Shown piece after piece: positions 1 to 6,913 of a DNA stretch of 7,152 nt. The DNA lies in contig JAITBS010000142.1 in the NCBI GenBank assembly GCA_031283515.1, positions 1 through 7,152 of the forward strand, read 5' to 3'. The notes below the pieces were generated by a model. It was given only the letters and a program-made list of their open reading frames with translations, had not been told where the DNA came from and did no database searches. The stretch's first letter is position 1. Each line of letters opens with the position of its first letter. Made by a program: the position numbers and the translations under genes. This DNA is from Planctomycetaceae bacterium. Lineage in GTDB: Bacteria; Planctomycetota; Planctomycetia; Pirellulales; Thermoguttaceae.

Positions 1-320
1 TCGGCGACTTCGCCAAAACGATTACTTAATTCACCAATCGCTTTACTCAGTTTATTAACTTCCAAACTGGTCTTTTGGATCTGTTCATCAAGTTTCTTGC
101 TGGTTTCCTGATTTTCTTCAGCATACTTTTCGAAAGTCACTTTAAGTGCCTTAATTTCTCGACTAGTTTCTTTGACTTCTCGACTAGTCTCTTTGATTTC
201 TCGACTAGTCGCCTCGATTTCTCGGGCGGTTTCTTGAAACTTCTTATCGGTTTCCTGAAACATTGCCCAGACTTTTTCGAATGTTAAGTCGGGTGTGTAA
301 GAGATGGGAGTAGTTGACAT
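1..320 (-). CDS. Coiled-coil protein, N-terminal part (cut by window edge)
   Basis: The gene starts at ATG 320-318 and stays open to the window edge, giving 106 residues. The start is supported by AAGGAG at 336-331, ten bases upstream. The protein opens with a short non-coiled segment (MSTTPISYTPDLTFEKVWAM), followed by an almost uninterrupted charged helix: four consecutive heptads of the type ETSREIK (residues 30-57), then a looser coiled coil to about residue 95, ending in KLSKAIGELSNRFGEVA. This matches a family very common in planctomycetes and cyanobacteria, in which a 'MFQETDKKFQET' heptad stalk precedes a conserved C-terminal domain often suggested to be PD-(D/E)XK nuclease-like; that domain would lie outside this window. 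Function is unknown. It lies 103 bases after the DoxX gene on the same strand with its own ribosome binding site, so co-transcription is possible but not shown. The call as this family is from pattern memory; the coding status is well supported. Confidence 0.82.
   Translation of the reverse strand, partial: MSTTPISYTPDLTFEKVWAMFQETDKKFQETAREIEATSREIKETSREVKETSREIKALKVTFEKYAEENQETSKKLDEQIQKTSLEVNKLSKAIGELSNRFGEVA
150..233 (-). repeat. Four in-frame 21-bp repeats encoding coiled-coil heptads
   Basis: Four 21-base units in register encode ETAREIE, ATSREIK, ETSREVK and ETSREIK. On the plus strand the core TCTCGACTAGT recurs at 157, 178 and 199, with a diverged copy TCTCGGGCGGT at 220. Three units share the identical codons ACT AGT CGA GAA, so the similarity is at DNA as well as protein level. 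This points to recent tandem duplication within the stalk and probable length variation between strains. Confidence 0.9.
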
Positions 321-330
321 TGTAATTGTT

Positions 331-336
331 CTCCTT
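331..336 (-). promoter_or_regulatory. Ribosome binding site of the coiled-coil gene
   Basis: Minus-strand AAGGAG, ten bases before ATG 320. It fixes the start of a gene that is open at the window edge. Confidence 0.7.
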
Positions 337-423
337 AGTCCTTATTTTTTTAAGAATGTGATTAATAAAAAGCAAAATTTTTCAGAAGTTCCGTAAAGTT
401 TTGGGAAATACTGGTCAAATTTC

Positions 424-1464
424 TCAGCATTCGGCGCAAGCCGGACAGAATTTTTTTGCGATTTGTTTTCCACCGTAGTGCCACAGGAAATAATCGAGTC
501 CTGCCCAACGACCAGCCGGAATAGATGCAAGAAAGAGCATTGCGGTAAGTTCGACACCGTCTTTACTGATAAACATGAAATTTCCAACTGCGGTCGGCAA
601 CGGCGGATAAACACCGGGAACAGGCCACGTTGTTAAAATCACGTTCACAAGAAAAACTGCCCCGCCTAAACATGCCAAACGGTTACAGAAACCAAGAATC
701 ATACACAACCCAATTGCCGAAAGACCATACATAACCGCTAAATCCATTGCCCGCATTTGACTTTGTACACAGGGATTCGGAAAAAATTTCAGATAACCGC
801 GTTCCGGTGCGGTAATAATTTTTCCGCTTTCGCCGGCAAGTTGCGGTGAAACAATTTTGGCAAGATCGGATTGTAAACCAGTACTCATTCCATCGAGCAT
901 GTTAATCCATGTTCCCGCTTCATTTCGGTAACTCATCATCGCATCCCAACGGCGTTTCTGTTCAAATGCGGTATCATTTCGGCGTGTTTTCTTTGTTTCT
1001 TCGTAACGTTCTTTACTTTCCGTGAAGGCTTGAACATCTTTTTCAACATCGGTTGCTCCGCTGCGGAGTGATTTGAGATAACGGTTAAAAACAAGATCCG
1101 CTTCATTTTTTTGTTTTTCATCAAGCGTATGTTTTTTGAGAAATCGGGTATAAAATTCGTTCCATGCATTTTCGTAAGCGACGAAGGTTTTTTGTTTTTG
1201 TTCCTTTCCGTTGGGGTCTTTTACCGAAACCGTTCCGATTTCGAGCCGTTGCAAACCGTCCAGGTCCGGCAGCATCTCGTAATACAATTCCGCCGCAGGA
1301 CCTTTCGCAATACCAAGAAAACCCTTCGCGGAAAAACCTTCGGCGGGATCGAATTTATGTAACCCTTCGTAGAAAAAATGCCAGCCGATAACGATTCGAA
1401 GAAGAACAATCAACACAACTGCAATAAAACCCAAACGAAACGGGGAATATTTAATGTTACTCAA
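424..1464 (-). CDS. DoxX-family integral membrane protein with long soluble insertion
   Basis: The protein has 346 residues. The start is TTG at 1464-1462, chosen because AGGAG (1475-1471) sits six bases upstream and the reading begins MSNIKYSPFRLG directly before the first membrane helix. One hydrophobic helix lies at about residues 11-33, ending in GWHFFYEGLHKFD, a typical DoxX first-helix signature. A charged, Lys/Glu-rich segment of about 190 residues (roughly 45-235) follows, presumably outside the membrane and partly helical. Three further hydrophobic segments lie at about 240-259, 262-282 and 303-320. DoxX proteins are small four-helix membrane proteins, and the family includes subunits linked to quinone or thiosulfate metabolism. 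Planctomycete versions carry this large insertion after helix one, and their role is not established. The protein ends in CPACAEC, a CxxCxxC motif whose last cysteine (346) is the final residue; this could bind a metal or be redox-active, but that is inference. It lies 174 bases downstream of prfB. Confidence 0.85.
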   Translation of the reverse strand: MSNIKYSPFRLGFIAVVLIVLLRIVIGWHFFYEGLHKFDPAEGFSAKGFLGIAKGPAAELYYEMLPDLDGLQRLEIGTVSVKDPNGKEQKQKTFVAYENAWNEFYTRFLKKHTLDEKQKNEADLVFNRYLKSLRSGATDVEKDVQAFTESKERYEETKKTRRNDTAFEQKRRWDAMMSYRNEAGTWINMLDGMSTGLQSDLAKIVSPQLAGESGKIITAPERGYLKFFPNPCVQSQMRAMDLAVMYGLSAIGLCMILGFCNRLACLGGAVFLVNVILTTWPVPGVYPPLPTAVGNFMFISKDGVELTAMLFLASIPAGRWAGLDYFLWHYGGKQIAKKFCPACAEC

Positions 1465-1470
1465 GGGAAA

Positions 1471-1475
1471 CTCCT
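1471..1475 (-). promoter_or_regulatory. Ribosome binding site deciding the TTG start of the DoxX gene
   Basis: Minus-strand AGGAG, with six bases (TTTCCC) before the TTG start. No ATG or GTG with comparable support precedes the first membrane helix. Confidence 0.7.
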
Positions 1476-1485
1476 AAAACGAAAA

Positions 1486-1512
1486 ATTATGAAAGAAATG
1501 TTTGGAAATCAA
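1486..1512 (-). promoter_or_regulatory. Weak sigma-70-like promoter candidate for the DoxX gene
   Basis: On the minus strand, CATAAT (1491-1486) resembles a -10 box. TTGATT (1512-1507) lies 15 bases upstream, and TTGTTG (1515-1510) would give an 18-base spacer. Matches are only moderate in an AT-rich stretch, so this is tentative. Confidence 0.25.
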
Positions 1513-1600
1513 CAACGATTCCAAAATAATTTTAACACTGAAATTTATTTTACTAAATTTACATAAAATAAAAAGACGGGAGGAAATAATTTTTGTAAAG

Positions 1601-1621
1601 TTCATCAATTGGAGTGATGAA
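1601..1621 (-). terminator. prfB: Possible weak terminator hairpin after prfB
   Basis: A perfect 7-bp inverted repeat (TTCATCA, 7-base loop, TGATGAA) begins 17 bases after the prfB stop codon. The stem is AT-rich and is followed by CTTTAC rather than a clean U-tract. It could act as a weak terminator or be a chance palindrome. Confidence 0.3.
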
Positions 1622-1638
1622 AAATTACCATTGTTTTT

Positions 1639-2743
1639 TTATTCTTCTTCTTTGACGCGCCAACGGAGAAAGGAATCCAAAAAACCTTGAATATCGCCAT
1701 TTAAAACTTGGTGAAAATTTCCCATTTGATAACCGGTTCGGGAATCTTTAACCCGTTGATCGGGATGTAAAAAATAGTTACGGATTTGTGAACCGAAACC
1801 GACTTTTGCCATATTTTTGTACTTTTCTGCCATTGCGAGTTCACGTTTTTCTTCTTCGGCGCGGAGGAGTTTAGCGCGAAGCATTTTCCATGCCATTGCT
1901 CGATTTTTATGTTGGCTTCGTTCCATCTGGCAGTAAACAACTGTGTTGGTAGGAATATGTGTTAGACGAATTGCGCTGGAAGTTTTATTGACATGCTGTC
2001 CGCCAGCACCGCTTGCCCGCATGGTGTCTTCGCGAACATCTTCTTCACGAATATCCACCTTGATCGAATCGTCAATTTCCGGCGACACATCAATCGCTGC
2101 AAAACTCGTTTGACGTTTCCCTTCCGAATTGAACGGACTAATCCGAACTAATCGATGTATTCCCGTTTCGCCCTTGAGATAACCGTAAGCCATCGGTCCA
2201 CGTACAACAAAACATGTACTGTTAATCCCTGCTTCTTCGTTTTCCTGCCAATCCAGAAGTTCAATTTCGTAACCGTTCGATTTCGCCCAAAGCGAATACA
2301 TCCGAAAAAGCATTGCCGCCCAATCGTTGGCGTCAGTTCCGCCGTCACGGGCGTTAATTGTTACGATAGCGGCGTTGCCGTCGTAAGGGCTATTGAGTAA
2401 GGCTTTTGTTTCGAGTTCTTCGAGCCGCTCTTCGAGGACTTTCAGTTTTTCGGGAATTTCGGCGCACAATTCCGCGTCTTCTTCACCCAATTCAAACATC
2501 AGTTCCAAGTCCGCCATTTCGGTAATCATTTCATCGAACGGCTTCAGCAATACTTTGAGCGAACGCAATTTACCGACAACAGTTTGCGCCGTTTCCTGAT
2601 TATCCCAAAAACCGGCAACATTCATTTCGGTTTCAATATTTTTTGCCTGTTCATTTTTACTGACGTAGTCAAAGAGAGTCTTTCAGTTGAGTCAGCCGCA
2701 GACGAATTTGTTCAGTCCGATTGATCCAGTCGTTTTCGATCAT
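1639..2743 (-). CDS. prfB: Peptide chain release factor 2 (programmed +1 frameshift)
   Basis: RF2 recognises UGA and UAA stop codons in the ribosomal A site and triggers hydrolysis of peptidyl-tRNA in the cytoplasm. The gene begins at ATG 2743-2741 and reads 24 codons to an in-frame TGA at 2671-2669. A +1 shift on CTT TGA C joins it to the main frame (GAC at 2670-2668), giving a 367-residue protein, close to the 365 of E. coli RF2. The main frame shows the stop-codon-reading tripeptide SPF (residues 202-204 of the joined protein, in RISPFNSEGKRQTSFA) and the catalytic GGQ (247-249, in SGAGGQHVNKTSSAIR); both sit within three residues of the E. coli positions. The SPF tripeptide distinguishes RF2 from RF1. 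The N-terminal part is the usual helical domain. An in-frame TAA 18 bases before the ATG excludes a longer start, and no good Shine-Dalgarno precedes the ATG. Synthesis is expected to be autoregulated: low RF2 favours the shift. A simple annotation beginning at ATG 2625 would lose 39 N-terminal residues. Confidence 0.96.
2668..2674 (-). promoter_or_regulatory. prfB: RF2 programmed +1 frameshift site CTT TGA C
   Basis: Minus strand CTT (2674-2672), TGA (2671-2669), then C. This is the conserved RF2 recoding heptamer: peptidyl-tRNA-Leu slips from CUU to UUU while UGA is poorly decoded, and translation resumes at GAC. Residues on both sides (…TQLKDSL then DYVSKNEQ…) continue the RF2 family sequence without a gap, which supports genuine recoding and not a sequencing error. 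Confidence 0.95.
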
Positions 2744-2852
2744 AGAAATTGATAGGGGTTAGGAAAAATGAAAAAACTTTTCTGTTCACAAATTAGCCGG
2801 TAAAGAACGTTACCGAATTATGAAATAAAAGGAACAGGACAATATTCCATTA

Positions 2853-2881
2853 ACAATAACATCATTTCCATCCCTTGTCAA
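2853..2881 (-). promoter_or_regulatory. prfB: Probable sigma-70 promoter of prfB
   Basis: On the minus strand a consensus -35 TTGACA (2881-2876) is followed by a 17-base spacer and TATTGT (2858-2853), a 4/6 match to the -10 box. It directs transcription into prfB with a leader of about 100 bases. The -35 box directly abuts the inverted repeat copies. Confidence 0.5.
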
Positions 2882-2891
2882 GCCGAAGTTT

Positions 2892-2940
2892 CGTCCGCAG
2901 ATTTTCGCTGATAAGTATTTCGTCCGCAGATTTCGCAGAT
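2892..2940 (-). repeat. Two inverted copies of the intergenic repeat
   Basis: Plus-strand CGTCCGCAGATTTTCGCTGA (2892-2911) and CGTCCGCAGATTTCGCAGAT (2921-2940) are reverse-complement relatives of the repeat core AATCAGCG…TCTGCGGAC found at 3007-3168. Facing the array across about 66 bases, they could pair with it in RNA to form a large stem-loop downstream of the GH38 gene. Confidence 0.75.
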
Positions 2941-3006
2941 ATTTAGGATTATTTTTGAGAATACGAAACAGATTAAAGCGATTCTATTCAATAAACGTTT
3001 TAAAAG

Positions 3007-3168
3007 AATCAGCGTCCTCTGCGGACTAAAAATTTACAAAATCAGCGAAAATCAGCGTCCTCTGCGGACTAAAAATTTACAAAATCAGTGAAAATCAGCG
3101 TCATCTGCAGACTAAAAATTTACAAAATCTGCGAAAATCAGTGTAATCTGCGGACTAACAATCGACAA
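3007..3168 (+). repeat. 43-bp tandem repeat array, about 3.7 copies
   Basis: Units start at 3007, 3050, 3093 and 3136, exactly 43 bases apart; the last is partial and diverged. Units 1 and 2 differ at one position, and units 1 and 3 at three. Each unit carries AATCAGCGTCCTCTGCGGAC, then TAAAAATTTACA, then a second AATCAGCG half-copy, so a smaller motif is nested inside. GTCC and GGAC around TCTGC can form a small hairpin. There is no unique spacer, so this is not a CRISPR. It resembles the dispersed 'AATCTGCG…ATCTGCGGAC' intergenic repeats seen in many bacterial genomes (from memory). Confidence 0.9.
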
Positions 3169-3173
3169 TTACC

Positions 3174-6100
3174 TTATTCAATTCGTACGGTAATTGTTTC
3201 CATTGGATTTAATTTTTGTGTTGTGAACGAGTTCAGTTTTTCTTCACACGGATTGGACTGATAGATCGTTTTGTACTGACCGGACGGTACAATTTTTGTT
3301 TCCTGAACTTGCAGCGTCGGATTAAACAAACGCACAATCAACGCTCCGCTGCCATCTCGCGCCGGTTTAATACTGGAGATAATAACATTGCCTTCATTTT
3401 CCAGTTTCAGAAATTCAGAGTCTTGGAGTTTAAGATTTACCGTCGAATGATCTGCGTTCAATTGTAAAATTGGTTGATGAACTTGTCGGGCAAAACGTTG
3501 CGCAATACTGTTGTTGAATGTTGCTTTGACGTAGGGCCAAATCCAATATTCAAACGTTAATTGCCCATCTTGTCCTGCTTTGTAATTCGTTTCCCAATGG
3601 TTGTTACAAACCCAACTGTAAAGCGTACCGTTTGGTTGTCCGGCTTCAAAATTTTTGCGCCAATCTTTCAATCCCCATGGTTCGGTGAATAAAATCGGCG
3701 TAAACTGAATCATGTTCGCATCAACCGTAACCCAGTTAATACCGCAATTTTCATTCGCCAACGTACAATATCTTTGAACGCAATAATAATTCCGATTCGC
3801 GCCGGGAATTTGATCTTTTTCAACTTGGGTCAATGCCCATGCGGTATCAATATACCATTGACCGTCGGGAATATTGAACGGAAAACCAAAAAAAGTTCCT
3901 TCTGGTTTTCGTTCCATTTTTTTATCAAGAACGTTTTCGATACGGATTTTTTCATTATCTTCAAAGATTGTGATTTGCCGTTTCAACGATGTTGCGTTGG
4001 GAACGCCGTCGTTGATTTCAACAAGCATTGACGCCGCAAGCGGACCGTTCGCAAGAACCGTAAGCCGAACCGCTTCCGGTGGATTTGTTCGTTCGCGGTT
4101 TTCAGCGGCGTTGCGTCCGATAATGTACAAATAATCGTTAAGACCGCGGTTGCCGTCAGAACCAACATCAACAAATTCGTGTGCGCTTCCCGGAATTTTA
4201 AGCGATTTAATTGTTCCGGAATTTTTATCGATAGTTAAATGAATTCGACGGCTTCGCATTTCGCCGGTTTCGGCGTTGACATGAAACGAACCGGTTTTAT
4301 CGAAAGTTGCAGTTTCTGTTGCAGTTTTATCGGGTTCTACTTCGAGAAATCCCAATGCGGGAATATTCGGGGCGGAAACTCCTCGCGACAAATCGGCGTA
4401 CATCGAACACGTATTTTTTCCGTCGGGATCGGCAATATATTGTACCGGAATTTGTTTACCGTCCGGTGTTTTGAAAATCCGCAATGTTTGTGTTCCTTCG
4501 AAATCTTTTGCGGCTTTACCGACGTAACAAATTCCGTCGCGTTTTCGGCTGAGCGTGTTCACCCATAACGTTTTTTCGGGTTTTGCCGCAACATTATTTG
4601 TAGTATCATTTTTTGCAACATTTAATTTTGTACTTTGATCAACGAGTTCGTTTGTTTCACGAAAACCGCGCCGGGCATATTCTTGTTTGTAATCGTCTTG
4701 AGTTTTAACGAAATCGCTATCGGGTTCGGAGATACTGTTATGCGCCCCCCAAGTGTGTTCATCGTACATTATTAAATCAGTCCAAGCGGTATCGAAATTT
4801 GTTTTCGGATAATTTTTCGGCTGAAACATTGCCCAAAGGACGCCGGCTTGAATCAAATGTTCTTTAGCACGGCGATTGATGGCGGTTGCTTCGCTGGTGC
4901 TTGCGGAACCGTCTTCCCAATACGGCGTGTAATCTCCGCGAACAACCGGCAGTTTATCGCCGTAACGTTTTTCGAGCAATTTCATCACGTCGGAATTTCG
5001 GGAAACAATTAATTTCGGATACAGATATTTTTCGTTCCACATTTTAACGGCGTCGGACAATGCTCTATTCGGACGCCCATTATCGGCTTCGACATTATAT
5101 CGTACAACAACAAGATCATCGAACAAAAACGTATGTTTTTCTTCAGATTCCGGTTGTCCCCACGGATGAATATAATGACCGGAACTGCCGGACAAAAGTT
5201 TGAAAACTTCATTTTCTGAAATGATATGTCCTAATGGTTTTCCATGAAATTGATGATAACCGGTATCGAGTAACCAACAGAGGACTTTTTCGTTACCGCT
5301 GGGCGAGACCCACCAAAACGGTTTATCGCCCCAAGCATAAACACGACCAATACGATGTCCGCAATTTGGTCCCATAGTCATATATTTAATTCCGTTTTGA
5401 GCCATTGCCGTAACAAGTCCCCACGTATAACCCGGTACATCCGTTTGCATGACGGAATCCAAAACGATTCCGTTTTCGCGACAAAATCGTACAGCGTCGG
5501 CGAAGAGTTCAAAAAGTTCTTCATCGTTGTACATTCCGGTCATTGCTTGGGCATACATTCCGTCGATATGCAAATCGCGATTCTTTGCGGCTTTGACAAA
5601 TGCAGCTTTTTCGTCGTCGTCGGCTTCTTTCAAAAATTGATCGACTGCCCACATTCCTTCGGGATGAAACCGAAATTTTGCTTCGTCGGGATAATTTTTT
5701 GTTTCGTCAATATATCGGAGAGCGTCGCGGATTGATTGAACTTGCCGTTTCAAGACATCCGTTTGAATATGGGTGAAACCGATATCAAGATGCGTTTGAT
5801 GAATCAGATAAATTTCCCATTTTCGTTCCGCCGGAATGGACGTTTCTTGTGCAATAATTTCCGTTTCCGGCAATTTCAATTCAGCCCGTATTTTAAGCGG
5901 TTTCGCACAATTATCGTCCGTTAACGGCAAGGATATTTCGGCGTCGTTAAAATTATTTTCAGGATTGAGAACAATTCGGACGTGTTTTTGTTTATCGTTC
6001 TCAGAATGTTCATTTTCCACGTGATAGGTTATATCAAGATTGGCGTTTTGGTTTAAAAATTCGCCTTTATAATCAATTTTAATTTTTCGTGCCGGAAATT

Positions 6101-6764
6101 TTTCGTTTGGAATTTTGAAGATTCCGCGAATAGGCGTGATGTTGACGGCTTCGATTTTTCCGGTTCGCGTTTGCAATTTCAGGCAGTCGTAAACAAACCA
6201 TGAACCGTTTGTGCTGGTGATTGTGAGAATATTTCCTGTTTTCTTGACTGCAGTTTGTGGAAATGTAACAGAATAAGTTCCAACATGTGCGGGATCAGGA
6301 TTATTGAGGATATTGTCGTTTTGGGCGTTGGGTGAAGTTGCCAATACTTTTTTCTGACCGTTCAAACTAACTTCAAAAACCGTCGGACTGGCGTAATGTC
6401 CCCAACCTTTGACAATCAATTCATACGTAAGATTATTTTGAGTTTCGGCAGTATTTTCTGTAATATTTTCCGGCAAATCGAATTGAATTGAGTAAGTGTA
6501 ATTTTTATTTCCTGCCCAATTATCGCTTGGACCGGGCTGGATGTACGGAAAATCTTTTTTTGGATCGAATTTTCCGATTTGAATATTAACGCCTTGTGAA
6601 GCGAGTTTTGGGACGTTGTTATAATTTCCTGCGGCGGCGAATTCCGCAAAATTACCGTCGTCAACTCCAATACTCCAAACATCAACTGCCGCCGTAACCG
6701 ACATAATTGATCCGGTAAAAATCAACAACAATGTTGATAACAAAAAAAGTTCAAATTTTTTCAT
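3174..6764 (-). CDS. Secreted GH38-family alpha-mannosidase-like enzyme with N-terminal PL4-like carbohydrate-binding domain
   Basis: The protein has 1196 residues. ATG 6764 has AGGAG eight bases upstream. Residues 1-26 form a Sec signal peptide (MKK, a hydrophobic core, then SVTAA) with no lipobox. Residues about 28-198 begin WSIGVDDGNFAEF and look like the galactose-binding, polysaccharide-lyase-4 domain III type, a beta-sandwich often attached to carbohydrate enzymes. After a beta-rich linker, the GH38 catalytic domain starts at about 316: IHQTHLDIGFTH gives the metal ligands H325 and D327, TDVPGYTW supplies the probable nucleophile D442, and YDEHTWGAH (667-675) probably holds the remaining metal-binding histidine. 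Residues from about 735 match the GH38 C-terminal beta-sandwich domains. The GH38 family cleaves alpha-mannosides with retention using a zinc or similar ion. The enzyme is probably exported to the periplasm or cell surface for glycan degradation. The exact substrate is not readable from sequence, and I could not identify the acid/base residue with confidence. The neighbours are not sugar genes, so it appears to be a single transcription unit. Confidence 0.88.
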   Translation of the reverse strand: MKKFELFLLSTLLLIFTGSIMSVTAAVDVWSIGVDDGNFAEFAAAGNYNNVPKLASQGVNIQIGKFDPKKDFPYIQPGPSDNWAGNKNYTYSIQFDLPENITENTAETQNNLTYELIVKGWGHYASPTVFEVSLNGQKKVLATSPNAQNDNILNNPDPAHVGTYSVTFPQTAVKKTGNILTITSTNGSWFVYDCLKLQTRTGKIEAVNITPIRGIFKIPNEKFPARKIKIDYKGEFLNQNANLDITYHVENEHSENDKQKHVRIVLNPENNFNDAEISLPLTDDNCAKPLKIRAELKLPETEIIAQETSIPAERKWEIYLIHQTHLDIGFTHIQTDVLKRQVQSIRDALRYIDETKNYPDEAKFRFHPEGMWAVDQFLKEADDDEKAAFVKAAKNRDLHIDGMYAQAMTGMYNDEELFELFADAVRFCRENGIVLDSVMQTDVPGYTWGLVTAMAQNGIKYMTMGPNCGHRIGRVYAWGDKPFWWVSPSGNEKVLCWLLDTGYHQFHGKPLGHIISENEVFKLLSGSSGHYIHPWGQPESEEKHTFLFDDLVVVRYNVEADNGRPNRALSDAVKMWNEKYLYPKLIVSRNSDVMKLLEKRYGDKLPVVRGDYTPYWEDGSASTSEATAINRRAKEHLIQAGVLWAMFQPKNYPKTNFDTAWTDLIMYDEHTWGAHNSISEPDSDFVKTQDDYKQEYARRGFRETNELVDQSTKLNVAKNDTTNNVAAKPEKTLWVNTLSRKRDGICYVGKAAKDFEGTQTLRIFKTPDGKQIPVQYIADPDGKNTCSMYADLSRGVSAPNIPALGFLEVEPDKTATETATFDKTGSFHVNAETGEMRSRRIHLTIDKNSGTIKSLKIPGSAHEFVDVGSDGNRGLNDYLYIIGRNAAENRERTNPPEAVRLTVLANGPLAASMLVEINDGVPNATSLKRQITIFEDNEKIRIENVLDKKMERKPEGTFFGFPFNIPDGQWYIDTAWALTQVEKDQIPGANRNYYCVQRYCTLANENCGINWVTVDANMIQFTPILFTEPWGLKDWRKNFEAGQPNGTLYSWVCNNHWETNYKAGQDGQLTFEYWIWPYVKATFNNSIAQRFARQVHQPILQLNADHSTVNLKLQDSEFLKLENEGNVIISSIKPARDGSGALIVRLFNPTLQVQETKIVPSGQYKTIYQSNPCEEKLNSFTTQKLNPMETITVRIE
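6687..6764 (-). other. Sec signal peptide of the GH38 enzyme
   Basis: Residues 1-26: positively charged MKK, a hydrophobic stretch from about 5 to 20, and small residues at 22-26 (SVTAA) suited to signal peptidase I, with cleavage probably after A25 or A26. No cysteine is suitably placed for lipoprotein processing. Confidence 0.8.
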
Positions 6765-6772
6765 TTTAAAAT

Positions 6773-6777
6773 CTCCT
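6773..6777 (-). promoter_or_regulatory. Ribosome binding site of the GH38 gene
   Basis: Minus-strand AGGAG, eight bases before ATG 6764, directly followed by the signal peptide coding sequence. Confidence 0.75.
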
Positions 6778-6832
6778 GTTTTGAAAATGAGTTATTTAAG
6801 AAGGAAAAGCCGTCGTTTTTCTCTTCTTTGAA

Positions 6833-6842
6833 AGTGATCACT
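6833..6842. promoter_or_regulatory. Perfect palindrome AGTGATCACT at the predicted transcription start, possible operator
   Basis: A 10-base perfect palindrome directly follows the -10 box of the GH38 promoter, covering the expected start point. A longer imperfect inverted repeat (GCCGTC at 6809-6814 and GACGGC at 6853-6858) encloses it. The position fits a repressor site or a 5' leader hairpin, but no regulator is known. Confidence 0.35.
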
Positions 6843-6871
6843 ATTATTCAAGACGGCATGGTGAAAGTCAA
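6843..6871 (-). promoter_or_regulatory. Sigma-70 promoter of the GH38 gene
   Basis: Minus strand TTGACT (6871-6866), an exact 17-base spacer and AATAAT (6848-6843); each box matches the consensus at 5 of 6 positions. Transcription would start near 6836, giving a leader of about 70 bases. A second -35-like TTGACG lies nine bases further upstream. Confidence 0.6.
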
Positions 6872-6913
6872 TAACGTCAACAAATTTTTGTAATTAACGG
6901 TTCGAATACTTTT

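Larger units (their letters stand above)
2744..3173. other. 430-base intergenic region with repeats and the prfB promoter
   Basis: No convincing coding sequence is present on either strand. From right to left it holds a 43-bp tandem array (3007-3168), an AT-rich spacer (2941-3006), two inverted relatives of the repeat (2892-2940), a sigma-70-like promoter (2853-2881) and an untranslated leader of roughly 100 bases before prfB. The array starts within a few bases of the GH38 stop codon (TAA at 3176-3174). Confidence 0.8.

Noticed and set aside
75..287. Plus-strand open frame of 70 residues rich in Phe/Ser
   Set aside because: It is antisense to the coiled-coil gene; its FDFSTS repeats are simply the complement of the 21-bp heptad repeats, and no ribosome binding site is evident.
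321..423. Terminator between the DoxX gene and the coiled-coil gene
   Set aside because: I saw no stem of convincing length; only A/T runs are present.
342..614. Minus-strand 90-residue open frame overlapping the DoxX gene end
   Set aside because: It lies largely inside the DoxX coding region in another frame and has no recognisable features or ribosome binding site.
1639..2743. prfB as a frameshifted pseudogene
   Set aside because: The shift sits exactly at the conserved CTTTGAC recoding heptamer and the reading is otherwise intact with SPF and GGQ.
3007..3168. CRISPR array
   Set aside because: The units are directly tandem with no unique spacers, the repeat is nested and diverging, and no cas genes are nearby.
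4239..4568. Plus-strand 109-residue open frame and similar frames inside 3216-5924
   Set aside because: They are antisense to the GH38 gene, with low-complexity or unrecognisable products and no start signals.
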